The notes: generated from the letters alone by a model not told the origin. Shown: positions 1-9,770, counted from the stretch's first letter. The stretch is 54,977 bases of DNA from an uncultured Planctomycetaceae bacterium (GCA_946408825.1 CAMJTU010000026.1:1-54977), one strand, 5' to 3'. A program made the numbers and translations.

Positions 1-80
1 CCAGCGAAAAAGCTGGACTTTTTAGAGTGGGCAGGGGCGGGATCGAACCGCCGACGCCAGGATTTTCAGGCCTGTGCGAA
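1..80 (-). pseudogene. partial tandem copy of tRNA-Phe 3' half plus its terminator
   Basis: Bases 1-79 repeat bases 102-180 with an offset of 101 bases and only a few differences. The copy carries the 3' acceptor strand, the T arm and most of the anticodon arm of the tRNA-Phe next to it, plus the tRNA's terminator hairpin, which is cut by the window edge. After about base 78 the match stops and there is no D arm or 5' acceptor strand, so it cannot fold as a tRNA. Half-tRNA copies like this typically result from integration at a tRNA 3' end or from unequal recombination. Confidence 0.75.
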
Positions 81-94
81 ACCGACTAAAAAAC

Positions 95-124
95 AAAAAG
101 TCCAGCGAAAAAGCTGGACTTTTT
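95..124 (-). terminator. intrinsic terminator of tRNA-Phe
   Basis: A perfect 12-base inverted repeat, AAAAAGTCCAGC (95-106) and GCTGGACTTTTT (113-124), flanks a six-base loop. It begins 5 bases past the tRNA-Phe 3' end on the minus strand, and the stem itself supplies the U-tract. Confidence 0.85.
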
Positions 125-128
125 AGAG

Positions 129-201
129 TGGGCAGGGGCGGGATCGAACCGCCGACACCAGGATTTTCAGTCCTGTGCTCTACCAACTGAGCTACCTACC
201 C
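129..201 (-). tRNA. tRNA-Phe (GAA)
   Basis: A complete 73-nt cloverleaf on the minus strand. Acceptor strands GGGTAGG and CCTGCCC pair over 7 positions with one G-U, and the discriminator is A. The D arm is GCTC...GAGC, the anticodon loop is CTGAAAA (anticodon GAA), and the T arm carries TTCGATC between GC-rich strands. CCA is not encoded. A consensus promoter lies upstream and a strong terminator downstream, so it is probably a stand-alone transcript. Confidence 0.95.
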
Positions 202-225
202 GAAAACACGTCAAAGACAGAGGGG

Positions 226-253
226 ATTATAGGATTATCCGGCTTGGCGTCAA
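226..253 (-). promoter_or_regulatory. sigma70-type promoter of tRNA-Phe
   Basis: On the minus strand TTGACG (253-248) is followed by a 16-base spacer and TATAAT (231-226), ending 24 bases before the tRNA 5' end. This is a near-consensus housekeeping promoter at the right distance. Confidence 0.8.
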
Positions 254-293
254 GGAGTATTCTCCGATTTTGTCAAAATTCGCCGTTTCTCGA

Positions 294-881
294 TCAAAAC
301 CGCCGCCGTATCGTAGCGTCGACTTCTTTGAGCCAATTCTTTCGCATCTCCTCGTCGCTGAGGATTATCTGTTCGAAATTCCGACGTTCAAAAGATTTCG
401 AACCGACGACAGAAAAGACGATCGTCTTCCAAAAGTTCTCGAGCGGATCGCCGTAGACTTGAACCTCATAATCTCGAGGCGTGTTCGACGTCGAGAAAAC
501 TTGAATGATTTTATCGCTCAAACCTTGCCAAGCGCCCTTCTCCGTGAAGCCGTAGGCGAACCCGTTGCGCACGACGCGGTCAATCCATCCACGCAGAATC
601 GCGGGCGGGCCGCCCCACCAGTTCGGATGAACAAAGACCATGCCCGCGCAATTTTTGACTTGTTCCATCTCAAGTTTCATCGCTTCGGGCGCCTCGGCGA
701 CAGGGCGCGTCGCTTCCTCGAGCGTCATGACGGGGTCAAAACCCTCGGCATAGAGGTCGCGGAGGACGGGCGAATATCCCGATTCCTCTAGCGCGACGAC
801 GGCGGTTCGCGCAATCGCGGCGTTAAAGCTGTTCTTACCGTCGGGATGAGCGAGAATAACGAGAACGGTCTTCTTTTCCAT
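294..881 (-). CDS. NAD(P)H-dependent quinone reductase, flavodoxin-like fold
   Basis: A 195-residue protein of the Flavodoxin_2 family (KefF/MdaB/NQO1 type). These are cytosolic FMN or FAD enzymes that reduce quinones by two electrons. Family signs seen here: an N-terminal beta strand with the phosphate-binding loop VILAHPDGKNSFNAAI (about residues 8-23), and the central FVHPNWWGGPPAILRGWIDR segment that forms the flavin and substrate pocket. Length is normal for the family. It is transcribed toward tRNA-Phe, with the disrupted nuclease gene upstream on the same strand. No strong Shine-Dalgarno precedes the ATG, but no other start fits the fold. The exact substrate cannot be told. Confidence 0.85.
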   Translation of the reverse strand: MEKKTVLVILAHPDGKNSFNAAIARTAVVALEESGYSPVLRDLYAEGFDPVMTLEEATRPVAEAPEAMKLEMEQVKNCAGMVFVHPNWWGGPPAILRGWIDRVVRNGFAYGFTEKGAWQGLSDKIIQVFSTSNTPRDYEVQVYGDPLENFWKTIVFSVVGSKSFERRNFEQIILSDEEMRKNWLKEVDATIRRRF

Positions 882-1023
882 GGATAAAACGCACTCTTGG
901 CGGAAAAAGGGAAAGGAACTGCAAAGGAACGACGCTTCGATAAAGGCGTCGAGCGCTAATTTTGACGTTATAAAGTCTCGCCCGACAAAACGTCGAGCTG
1001 GAGTTTCATTTCGTGCCGGGGGT

Positions 1024-1856
1024 TCATTTCGAGTCTTTCAGAAACTCCTCAAAATCCCAGAGAGTCATATTCGCCATTTCGGCGGCCTGATCCGAAGTCA
1101 TCGTCCCGTTCTTCACAAGTTCGATAAGCAGTCCAAGTCTTCCTTCTTCCCGCCCTTCTTCACGTCCTTCTTCCTTCCATTCAGCAAGGGCCTTATCGTG
1201 ATCGTATTCTGTAATATACATATGCGTTACCTCCGCTTCGTGAAGCAGTAAAAATTGTTTGATAACGAAATCGTCCGGCATGGCGTGAATTGCCGCGACG
1301 ATCGCTTCTTTGAGCGCGTCCGTCGTTTTCAGGTTATCCCGAACTCGGGCGACGAACCACGAATATTCTTTTAACGGCGCGCATTTGTCAAGAAGTTCTC
1401 GGTTGCGACCGTAGTTCACGTTGATCATAAGAACTTTGACCTCTATATCGCCGCCAACGCAAGGGCGTTGGATCCCGTTACGCGCCTTTAAATCGCGCTC
1501 GGAAATCATGGCACGCCGGGCGCGAAACTCTAGGTCGCCGCTCGTTGGCGGCGACGTCTGGAGCGATAAAAAAATATCGTCATATGGACGTCGCGCGTTT
1601 TCAAGCGTCACGGAGGAAATAATAATCAAACAGACCAAGCCTGCGGCGCCAACGAGCGCCGCGCCAGAGTTCCGCGCCGTGTTCGCGTAGACCAAGGAAA
1701 ACGGGAAAAAGGCGCGTATTGGGATCCAACGCCCTCGCGTTGGCCGCTTATGGCGTTGTAAAGACTTAGCGTCCATTCCTTCTTCTCCGGGTTGCCGAAG
1801 ATGAATTTGAAGAGCCGATCTTTATATTCGCGATTAGCGCCCTGGTTGTCCGTCAT
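1024..1856 (-). pseudogene. Rpn-family (PD-(D/E)XK) nuclease/transposase-like gene, disrupted
   Basis: The N-terminal part (1856-1744) encodes REYKDRLFKFIFGNPEKKEW and ends at LSLYNAISG. The C-terminal part (1450-1024) starts at DIEVKVLMINVNYG and ends in the GREEGREE repeat and helical tail typical of Rpn-like proteins. Between them sits a 290-bp element with terminal inverted repeats. The two parts lie in different frames, but removing the element plus one copy of the flanking CCG joins them in frame (S-G-D-I-E-V). Even then, about 100 family-typical residues holding the nuclease core are missing, so a deletion preceded or accompanied the insertion. Known members promote RecA-independent recombination; this copy should be inactive. 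Confidence 0.75.
1454..1743. mobile_element. 290-bp MITE-like element with hairpin terminal inverted repeats
   Basis: The ends are inverted repeats of 23 bases with one mismatch (1454-1476 and 1721-1743). Each end is itself a hairpin: CCAACGC, four bases, GCGTTGG. A second inverted pair, CGCTCGTTGGCG-like, lies inside near 1535-1550 and 1650-1670. CCG on both sides (1451-1453, 1744-1746) may be a 3-bp target duplication. There is no credible coding capacity. It interrupts the Rpn-family gene. No second copy was noticed in this window. Confidence 0.6.
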
Positions 1857-2044
1857 GAAAGTTCTCTCTTCTGCCGAGGAATACGACGCGTCGTTTCCCC
1901 AGTGATTATAAGGTTCCGAATAGACGAAACGTTGAAGTAATCAAAAGGAGACGACGACGCCCTCCTCTCTCCCCTTCACTATACCCTTCCCGCGACGAAA
2001 AAGCAACGGGGGACGCTCGGAGACGTCCGGAGCGGGAAAAAGCG

Positions 2045-2075
2045 CGGGCGGGAAGCCGTCGCGACTTCCCGCCCG
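2045..2075 (-). terminator. terminator after the giant GspK-like gene
   Basis: A perfect 11-base stem, CGGGCGGGAAG (2045-2055) with CTTCCCGCCCG (2065-2075), and a nine-base loop. On the minus strand it is followed by GCGCTTTTT. It lies 37 bases past the stop codon at 2112. Confidence 0.8.
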
Positions 2076-2111
2076 TTTGGGTGGTTCATAACTCGTAAAG
2101 ATAGCCACACG

Positions 2112-5100
2112 TCAGTCGATAGGACGCGGTGGAATAATCAGCGCTTTTTCATAGTTCACGGAGAAGCCGCGACGGAAGTCTACGGGAATCGAGCGGTCGA
2201 TGATCGTAAATCCGCGATGACGCTTCGTCTCTCCATACTCTTCGCCAAGCTCCTTCCCGTACGTAAAGCCGTCTGGATAAATCGCTTGGTAGTAGTGGTA
2301 CCACTTATAGTTAGGATTTCTCAGCAACGCCCCGGTAAGCGTGTTGCCATCGGGATCGAGGTCAGGCATATTGACGCCTGGGTTGCAACGCTCGAGCTCA
2401 AAGTAACCGACCGTAACCCACGCTGCAAAGACGTTCGAGCGCGTCGTCGTCAGCCCGGAAAGACGCTGCATCTCCGCCGTCGCGTCATATATATTGCCGC
2501 GACGTGACGTCAAACGCTTTCCATACGACAGATTCTCGATTGCTCCGTTGCTCTCCAATTCTTCCCAATGATCGATATCCGACCGGATTGCGCGATTGCC
2601 AGATACGTCTCTGTCGTTGGCAATATCCCTATACCTATACCAATAAAGATCGTTTCCTGCGTCGTCTTGGATAGCGCGTTTGCGCACGTTGTCAAGTAAG
2701 GGTTCCTCTTCAACGCTAGACTCGTCATACGTATCCAACATCTGCTGTGCAAGCAACGTAGAGTAGGTTCCAATCGGAGCGGTTGAACCGTCGAGCTGAG
2801 TCCATAACGGCGTCGTATGTGCTGGCTGGAAGTAAGTGAAAGGAAGGTCTTTAGTTCCCACAACTTCTCCGTCGTCGTTTACCTGGGTTTCATATGGGAA
2901 TCGAGAATTCAAAAACTCGTCCCATGGAGTTCCAGGAAGAACGTAGTCTTCACCAAGCCGATCAGTCGTGTTGACAAGCGCATGCCAGACAGGCTTCGAC
3001 AACGTGTTGATATTCACCTTACCTGGATCACGATGAGACGAATAAATCAATGGGTTGCCAAAATCGTCGACAATGCTATTGCCATTTGCGTCGACGCCAG
3101 CTAGTTTCCTCGAGCCAAGGTAATATGACGGCGTACGCACCAGATCAAGCAGATTCACGAGATTGAGGGTTTCGCCCGGTTTTTTCGAGCTTGCAAAGAA
3201 GTTGAGGTACGGCCCGATCGAACCTGGGTTCTTCTTCTTAGCGTCTTTGAGATCGTCGTCGTCGCTGTAGGAAACGTTCCCACTCGCGTCTTTCGATGCC
3301 TTCTGCTTGATATTATTATCTGTATACCAATCGTCAAAGCCATAGAAACCGTAGGAACCAAGCGACCCCTTCTTGCCGGAATCCACCTTATAGAGAGATT
3401 TCAGATTCAGAACGTCCTCACGACGAACGAACTCAAGTCCAAATCGTCCCGAAGCGCTAGAAGGAACCATCATCAATTCATACGGGTTGCTGAAAGGCGC
3501 GTCGTTCCAAACGAGGTGCTCGAAAGGCAGGCGCGGAGCGCCGCGATAGATTCGAAGATCGTCAGTCGCATCCATATATTTGTAGTTCAGGTTCTTGTAC
3601 TGCTCCGAACCTTCTTCAAGCACCGTCAACTCGGGCGACAATACCTCGCCACTCTTAACAAACCTCTGCGATTCATTCCCTTCTGCGTCTTTCACCTTCA
3701 CCCACTTACCCCAATCGCCGTGGTCATTGAAGAAACCGAGAGTATGTTTTGGCACATAAGGATGGGCAGGCGCCTGACCAAGGGCTCCGGCGACGTCGCC
3801 AAGCTTCATCGGCTCCTCGAGTCCGCCCTTATCTCCTTCGGCTTTCACCGCGCGAGCCCAAGGATTCGGACGACGCGCGTCGGAAACGCCCGGCGCAAAC
3901 GCCTTCTGACTCTGAGCGCCCCACTGACGAGAACTAAACGCGTCGCTATAAGCGATCGTCTTGTTTTCCTCGTCCAGACCGACCGAGAGATTACGATCAA
4001 GCTTGATCTTGTTCTTGTTGTCGCCAAATTTATAACCTGCGGCGCCCGAGAAAGGCTTCTCATTCGCCGTATCGATCGAAGCTCTGAGCGTCTCGCCAAC
4101 AACCTCGCCCGTGAAGACGGTCAAATCCATCATATTCCAGTCGACGGTAATATACGGATTCATCACCGGATGATACGGACGGTTCGGGTCGGCGACACGC
4201 TGAACGAACGCGGATTTGTACGCAGGAATCGTGCCAAGCCCGAATATCTCGTCTTTGACGATCGGGTAGTTCTTGACGCGATTGTCATAGAAGTTCGGGA
4301 CCAAGCCGTCGGCTTGAGTATCGCTATTAGTACGATCCGCCCAATCGCTTGGAATCTCAAACGGGATATCTCGTACGCCAAACTTCCTATCGTCTTCGGA
4401 TAGACTCGGATCGCCTGGTTTGAAGGCGGGATCGTTCTTTATCGGATGGGTCTGATCCGCATAGTAAGGATCGACGCTTTTCGAGGTCCAAAGAGGTTCG
4501 GAAATATTGAAACCGCGTCCGCCAATATTGGCGACGGCTTCCATATACTGATATTTCTGATCGTCATTGACCGCGCCGAGATACGGTAGCAGTAGCGTCT
4601 CAAGATCGATAAAAGAGAAAGGATACGAAGCGTCTGGGTTAGGATCTTGCCCAAACTGCTGCTGCTCTTTCTCATTCTTAGCCGCTGCAGAACCAACGGA
4701 ACGTTTCTTCTCAGGACCGACGACTAAGTACTGATTCGGCTTTAGATAAACGTTCTCGTTCGCCTTGTTCCCAAAGGTTCGAAGAGCGTCGGGGAACTTA
4801 CCGGCAGTTCCGAGGCTCGTCCCCGTAGCGGTATCGCCCTCGGGATGGCTGAACCACAAGATACGATCAAGCTCTACTTCACGCAACCGCGGATCGTCGT
4901 AGGTCGCGGCGACCGCAGAACCAAGCGTATTCGACGCCAAGAGATTGTAGTCCTTCCAATGGCTCAGGAAGTTTGCCGCGTTTGGTTCGTTCGGCTTCTC
5001 GTTGACGTCGCCGTTCGTCGTGCCCTGATCAAGGTCAAGACTGGCGATGTTTGTAATCGACGAAGAGTTCGTCGGCATAGGCGCGTTACGGAACTGACGA

Positions 5101-8100
5101 GGTTGCATCGAGAAGAAGTCGATATCGTCGCTATACTTGTCGCTATCGATCTTGTGCGGGGTCAGCCAATCGAGAACGCTGTTGCGAGCTTTATGGTAGA
5201 CCGCGTCGGAAGACTTGCGAACCTTCTTCTTATCGTCGTCAGACATGCCGTCTTTGATCACGTTACGACCTCGTGGGTCGGCGCTGTCGCTAATTGCGAC
5301 TCGCCAGATCGGGAAATCAAGTTCACGAGAATTACCGTCTTGATCTTTATCGATAAACGCAGGAGTCGTCTTGGAAAGACGAAGTTTCCAAGATTTCGCG
5401 GCTTCGTCGTAATCATAAAGTTCGCGAGACTGCGGCACGTTCGGATTCGCAGTGCAATAGAGTTCAAGATAGCTCGAACCTTCAGGACGACGCACTTGGT
5501 CGAACGTTTCGTCGCCGTCGTCGCGCTTGAGACCGTCGCCCGCGACGTCGGTCTCAATCTCAGTATCGGCAATACCGAGATCATGGAAGTTAAGCGTCTC
5601 GGTCAACACAAGATCAGGGCGCTCCATCCCCCAAACGAGGCGGAACCCGAGGTCGGAGGTCTGGTCTTCTAGTTTGTCAATCTTCTTCGAAAGCCATTGG
5701 GCAACGAGTTCATTCGATGTGCCGTATTCCTTGGAAATCGTCGTCACTCCAGTAGTGGGGTCGGTCACTGGCACGTCTTTAAAAGGTTTATAATAGACGC
5801 TATGAACACTCGCACTCGCCTTTACATATTCCTCGCTCCCGTTGAGCGCGTCGAGGAAGAAATCATACATCTGATCCGACGGAAGCCCCTGATCCGACGG
5901 GAAAAGGAACCCTGTCACAGGATCGGCGTCTGCGTTCCAACCTCCCGTCTTCCAGAGATTTGTATCTCCATCACCGCCGGCGTCTGTTCCGTCGATCCAA
6001 GAGTACTCTTCGACCCACCAACCATCGAAAGGAGTCGGATCAAAGAAAAAGGGCGTCATCGTCGCGTCGGGATCGGAGAAATCGACGACGTTCACACACC
6101 ACTGAGCGATGCGCGTCGCCATCAGCTCGCGCCCCATCAAATCCTTCTTCTTATCGTCGTCCTTGAAGGACAGAAGATCGAATGAGCCTTCGATGTAGTC
6201 GCTAAGCTTGCCGCTCTCGTCGGTATGAGAAACCCCGTCCTCATCAGTATACTCCGTGATGAGCGTATCGTTCGGATCGTGGATACGATGACCGTTCATA
6301 TCCTCGTAAAGAAGCGTCATCACGACGATATAGAGCCCACGCGCATACTCCATTCTCTTGACGAGACCGATATTATGCATGTTGCGATCAGCTTGAACAT
6401 ACTCTCGAACATAATGATCCGAATAAGGAGCATCTTCGTAAAAATAGTTGTAATCAAGGTCAAGCCAATAGTTCTTTTGAGAGAGAGCGTTCAAGTCAAT
6501 TTTCTCTCCTGCAAGAATCTCCTTCGGCAGCATCGAGGCAAGATATGCGGTAATTTCGTCAACCTTCTTGTTGAAAACCGCTCTCCGAGCGTCATTACCG
6601 TAAAGGTAATTGTTAGTTTTCTTATCAACAACATTCCCTTCACTGTCGGTTGGATAGTCGCAGATATCTTTGACCTCAAAGACCCTTTCGAGTTCACTAC
6701 GAACATTACGACGGATCAGGTCGATAAAGCCATAATTACCGTATCGGATTTCGCCGGTATCCTCAAAATTTTCTGGGAAAACGACAGAGGCGGCAGGAAC
6801 GTCGGAACTGATGGTCGTAAACGCCATACGTGCGCGTGTGGCCCCAAGAACGTTACGACGAAGCGCTTCTGGCGTCGGAAGAGCCCCTGTGTTATTAATT
6901 CCAGCAGAATTCAAGAGGTTCAAATCTAAATCATCCGCAAGCTGATTCGGAAGCGCAACGGCGTCCGAATCTCGAGGACGCAAAATTCGCTCCATCGCTT
7001 GCGAGGAATAAGGCGTGTCATCCAGAGAATTCGAATTCTGAAACGCGAGATGGGGGTTTGCCGAATATCGCGGCGCGTAGCTATAGAATTGCGCGCCAAG
7101 AGGATCGTATGACCGAAAAGCCGTGTCAGCCCAGTCAAACGCAGGCGCTAGATTCGCCCTCGTCGACATTGAAACCGTGGTCTTACCTCGCCAAGGAAAG
7201 ACCATATTCGCATCAGCAATAGTCGCGGAATCAGTGTTATCGTCTCCCTTAAGCCGGATCGGATCTAAGAGCGAGAAAAGCTCAGAACGAATTCCCGGGA
7301 AGCCATCTGGATGATTGCCGTTAATGATACGAATATACGGACGACCAGAGGAAGTCTCGGGATAGTTAAACGGATTGGTAAAATAGCTTCCGTAAAATCG
7401 CGAGTTATCCTCACTAGAACCTGGCTGAGGCACATACGTCCCGTTATTCAACGCGATACCGTCAACGCCCCATGAAAGAGAACTCGTATCGACGATTCCT
7501 TCAGGATTCTCATATGTGCCAAGATATCGGCGCCAGAGAAGGTTTGACGCGACGGTTTGGACTTTATCGTTGTCATACAGTCCAAAAGCAGCGGCAATCG
7601 CTTCATAAAGAAGGACGCCAGACGCCGTAAATCCGCTGCCACGTTCGGCAATCTTAGTATACTCGTCGCCTAAATCGTCATACCCCCAAGGCATTTGGTA
7701 AACATCGTCGGCGGTTCCCAAAGGAGACGACACTGAAACAGAACCGGAAACCGTTCCCAAAACGTCTTGAAGTTCATCAACGTAATTATAAGGATGGGCG
7801 GCGCCGAGAACGCCGCTCGCCATTTTGTTCGGCAATTGATCCCAGTTCCCAGCGGTATTCACGTTCACTCGACCGTCGAGATCGAGAACAGTATAAGAAA
7901 ACATGGTCGCGTAGGGCGTCCCGTTTTTGTCATAACGAATCGGAAGTCCAGAAGGAATCCAGATTCCTTCTCGGACGCCGTCGTTGTCGTTATCGACGTC
8001 CCATTGGGCGCTGTTCCCCAGTGTTGAAGCCATTTCATCTGGCGTCATTTTAGCGCCATTTCGATGATAGAAATAGAAGTTGTCCAAATCGGGATTGCCG

Positions 8101-9578
8101 CCGGTGAAATTCCAATGGTCAAGCGGGAGAGGTCGAGGCGTCAACTTACGGAGAAGAGCCGTAAGATAGACGTTTTGACGTTCGCCAGTCACATTAACCG
8201 ACGAATACATCTGTCGATACAGATCCAAATAAGTCCCCTCGCCATAGGGATTGGGTCCATTCATTATCTTGAACGGCTCTGGACGATGAAACGACGGAAT
8301 TATCGAGTCATACGGAAATGTAGGAGTAACAGAATCCCCTGCGCCAAGGTCGGCTCCGGCGACGTCGTCGCTTGCAATCATGAAATAATGAGCGAGAAAC
8401 GGCGTTTTGGCGTCAGGCGCGGTGTACGAAGGATTCATACGGACTGGGTCAGGGTCGCCATAAAAGCCGTTATACACCGAATGGTTCTTACTGAAACCAA
8501 CAACCGGGTCGTAAGGAGCCGTGTAGTAATACGCAGAATCACTGAAGAGAGTCGGGTCGTAGTTGACGTCGGCGAGATGCGCCCAAAAGGAACGAAAACT
8601 TAGAGAAGAACGATCAGAAAGGTAATACGGCCACATATCGGGAGCCGACGCATTCATCCAGAAAGCATAGGGGAGATTCATCCGGGCGACAAATGAATTG
8701 CTACCTATCATCAATGGATCAAAGGTCGAATCATGACGAGACCCTGCGGCAAAACCGCCCGCGCCTGTTCCACTGAAAGCAGGTCGATTTAGACGAACCG
8801 TGACAACAGGTTCGCTACGATTGAATTCGACAACATCATAATCGTTGAGAAACTTTTTAAGGTCGTCGGTAAGTTCGATCTTGAAGTGCCAATAATCGAA
8901 GGCAGAGAAATGATCAACGCCGACGACGTCAACGATATCGTCGTGATAGTGGTCGGAGCAATAAGAGTCGTCGCCTACGTAACTGTCCGAAGAAGGATTG
9001 GTAATAACCTTTTCCAAAACATAGGCCGACGAACGGACAACGTCCGCGTTCCATGCGTACAGCAGCGCGTCGTCCGACGCAGAACTGGGGTCAATATCCC
9101 CCAGCGTCATGACGTTGCCGGATCCTTCGAAATATTCCGAGAAAACCTTTCGATTGCCATAATCGTCCCCGCTAGAAAAGATATCGTTTCCGTAGAAGTC
9201 TTCACACGGGGTTAGAACGGCATAACCGAGGTTTGGAAAAATCGCCATCCGCGCTTTAAACGAGGTCGCGCTCTTTTCAGAATCGTTGGAAGCGTCATAC
9301 ACAGACCAGTTCCCATACATATTCTCAAGGATACTGAACGGAGCAATTGGGTTAGAATCGTTGTAGGAACCGAAGATAAGATTACTGAACGCGTAGTCTA
9401 TGTCGGTCTCTTCCGGAATGTTGACAACAGTCTCGAGGCTCTGTGCGTTTTGAGCCGTCTCGGCCATGTTCGAAGTCATGACCATGTACGAAAGCACCGA
9501 AATCGCAAACATCGCCATAAGCCCCAAGATTAGGAGCAACACGACGCCGGAGCGACGGGGTTCATTTTGACGTTTCAT
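2112..9578 (-). CDS. giant GspK-like minor pseudopilin
   Basis: 2,488 residues, while ordinary GspK proteins have about 300-350. The N-terminus is pseudopilin/PilX-like: a short basic leader (MKRQNEPRRSG) and then a hydrophobic helix, VVLLLILGLMAMFAISVLSY. Two segments carry the GspK-type 'VNxNT' motif: GRVNVNTAGNW near residue 570 and GKVNINTLSKPVW near residue 2190. The region between is rich in Asp, Asn, Tyr and Pro with no recognisable domain or repeat. The start is supported by AAGGAG 7 bases upstream of the ATG. It follows five prepilin genes but is separated from them by a terminator. A role at the tip of, or as cargo for, a pseudopilus is inferred; export through the inner membrane is likely. 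Confidence 0.75.
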   Translation of the reverse strand: MKRQNEPRRSGVVLLLILGLMAMFAISVLSYMVMTSNMAETAQNAQSLETVVNIPEETDIDYAFSNLIFGSYNDSNPIAPFSILENMYGNWSVYDASNDSEKSATSFKARMAIFPNLGYAVLTPCEDFYGNDIFSSGDDYGNRKVFSEYFEGSGNVMTLGDIDPSSASDDALLYAWNADVVRSSAYVLEKVITNPSSDSYVGDDSYCSDHYHDDIVDVVGVDHFSAFDYWHFKIELTDDLKKFLNDYDVVEFNRSEPVVTVRLNRPAFSGTGAGGFAAGSRHDSTFDPLMIGSNSFVARMNLPYAFWMNASAPDMWPYYLSDRSSLSFRSFWAHLADVNYDPTLFSDSAYYYTAPYDPVVGFSKNHSVYNGFYGDPDPVRMNPSYTAPDAKTPFLAHYFMIASDDVAGADLGAGDSVTPTFPYDSIIPSFHRPEPFKIMNGPNPYGEGTYLDLYRQMYSSVNVTGERQNVYLTALLRKLTPRPLPLDHWNFTGGNPDLDNFYFYHRNGAKMTPDEMASTLGNSAQWDVDNDNDGVREGIWIPSGLPIRYDKNGTPYATMFSYTVLDLDGRVNVNTAGNWDQLPNKMASGVLGAAHPYNYVDELQDVLGTVSGSVSVSSPLGTADDVYQMPWGYDDLGDEYTKIAERGSGFTASGVLLYEAIAAAFGLYDNDKVQTVASNLLWRRYLGTYENPEGIVDTSSLSWGVDGIALNNGTYVPQPGSSEDNSRFYGSYFTNPFNYPETSSGRPYIRIINGNHPDGFPGIRSELFSLLDPIRLKGDDNTDSATIADANMVFPWRGKTTVSMSTRANLAPAFDWADTAFRSYDPLGAQFYSYAPRYSANPHLAFQNSNSLDDTPYSSQAMERILRPRDSDAVALPNQLADDLDLNLLNSAGINNTGALPTPEALRRNVLGATRARMAFTTISSDVPAASVVFPENFEDTGEIRYGNYGFIDLIRRNVRSELERVFEVKDICDYPTDSEGNVVDKKTNNYLYGNDARRAVFNKKVDEITAYLASMLPKEILAGEKIDLNALSQKNYWLDLDYNYFYEDAPYSDHYVREYVQADRNMHNIGLVKRMEYARGLYIVVMTLLYEDMNGHRIHDPNDTLITEYTDEDGVSHTDESGKLSDYIEGSFDLLSFKDDDKKKDLMGRELMATRIAQWCVNVVDFSDPDATMTPFFFDPTPFDGWWVEEYSWIDGTDAGGDGDTNLWKTGGWNADADPVTGFLFPSDQGLPSDQMYDFFLDALNGSEEYVKASASVHSVYYKPFKDVPVTDPTTGVTTISKEYGTSNELVAQWLSKKIDKLEDQTSDLGFRLVWGMERPDLVLTETLNFHDLGIADTEIETDVAGDGLKRDDGDETFDQVRRPEGSSYLELYCTANPNVPQSRELYDYDEAAKSWKLRLSKTTPAFIDKDQDGNSRELDFPIWRVAISDSADPRGRNVIKDGMSDDDKKKVRKSSDAVYHKARNSVLDWLTPHKIDSDKYSDDIDFFSMQPRQFRNAPMPTNSSSITNIASLDLDQGTTNGDVNEKPNEPNAANFLSHWKDYNLLASNTLGSAVAATYDDPRLREVELDRILWFSHPEGDTATGTSLGTAGKFPDALRTFGNKANENVYLKPNQYLVVGPEKKRSVGSAAAKNEKEQQQFGQDPNPDASYPFSFIDLETLLLPYLGAVNDDQKYQYMEAVANIGGRGFNISEPLWTSKSVDPYYADQTHPIKNDPAFKPGDPSLSEDDRKFGVRDIPFEIPSDWADRTNSDTQADGLVPNFYDNRVKNYPIVKDEIFGLGTIPAYKSAFVQRVADPNRPYHPVMNPYITVDWNMMDLTVFTGEVVGETLRASIDTANEKPFSGAAGYKFGDNKNKIKLDRNLSVGLDEENKTIAYSDAFSSRQWGAQSQKAFAPGVSDARRPNPWARAVKAEGDKGGLEEPMKLGDVAGALGQAPAHPYVPKHTLGFFNDHGDWGKWVKVKDAEGNESQRFVKSGEVLSPELTVLEEGSEQYKNLNYKYMDATDDLRIYRGAPRLPFEHLVWNDAPFSNPYELMMVPSSASGRFGLEFVRREDVLNLKSLYKVDSGKKGSLGSYGFYGFDDWYTDNNIKQKASKDASGNVSYSDDDDLKDAKKKNPGSIGPYLNFFASSKKPGETLNLVNLLDLVRTPSYYLGSRKLAGVDANGNSIVDDFGNPLIYSSHRDPGKVNINTLSKPVWHALVNTTDRLGEDYVLPGTPWDEFLNSRFPYETQVNDDGEVVGTKDLPFTYFQPAHTTPLWTQLDGSTAPIGTYSTLLAQQMLDTYDESSVEEEPLLDNVRKRAIQDDAGNDLYWYRYRDIANDRDVSGNRAIRSDIDHWEELESNGAIENLSYGKRLTSRRGNIYDATAEMQRLSGLTTTRSNVFAAWVTVGYFELERCNPGVNMPDLDPDGNTLTGALLRNPNYKWYHYYQAIYPDGFTYGKELGEEYGETKRHRGFTIIDRSIPVDFRRGFSVNYEKALIIPPRPID

Positions 9579-9721
9579 AACAAGACTCCTTGCAGGATTT
9601 CCTGCTCAACGACAGAGCGGCTCTCCCTGTTTCAAGGGGGAAAGCGCACAGCTGCGCAATATCCTTTCGCACGCCGCTCTCGCAACGTGCGCTCATTCGC
9701 ATAAATAATGAAGTTAAAAAA

Positions 9722-9770
9722 ACGCCGACGTCAGCAGACGCGACACGTGCGCGGCGGCTTACGTCGGCGT
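9722..9770 (-). terminator. terminator between the PilV-like and GspK-like genes
   Basis: Perfect 10-base inverted repeat ACGCCGACGT (9722-9731) and ACGTCGGCGT (9761-9770). On the minus strand it runs into a seven-T tract. It lies 60 bases past the stop of the PilV-like gene, so the giant gene needs read-through or its own promoter in 9579-9721. Confidence 0.75.

Noticed and set aside
3516..6929. Several 160-295-codon plus-strand frames opposite the giant GspK-like gene
   Set aside because: All are antisense shadows with Arg/Val-rich composition, no ribosome sites and no recognisable domain.
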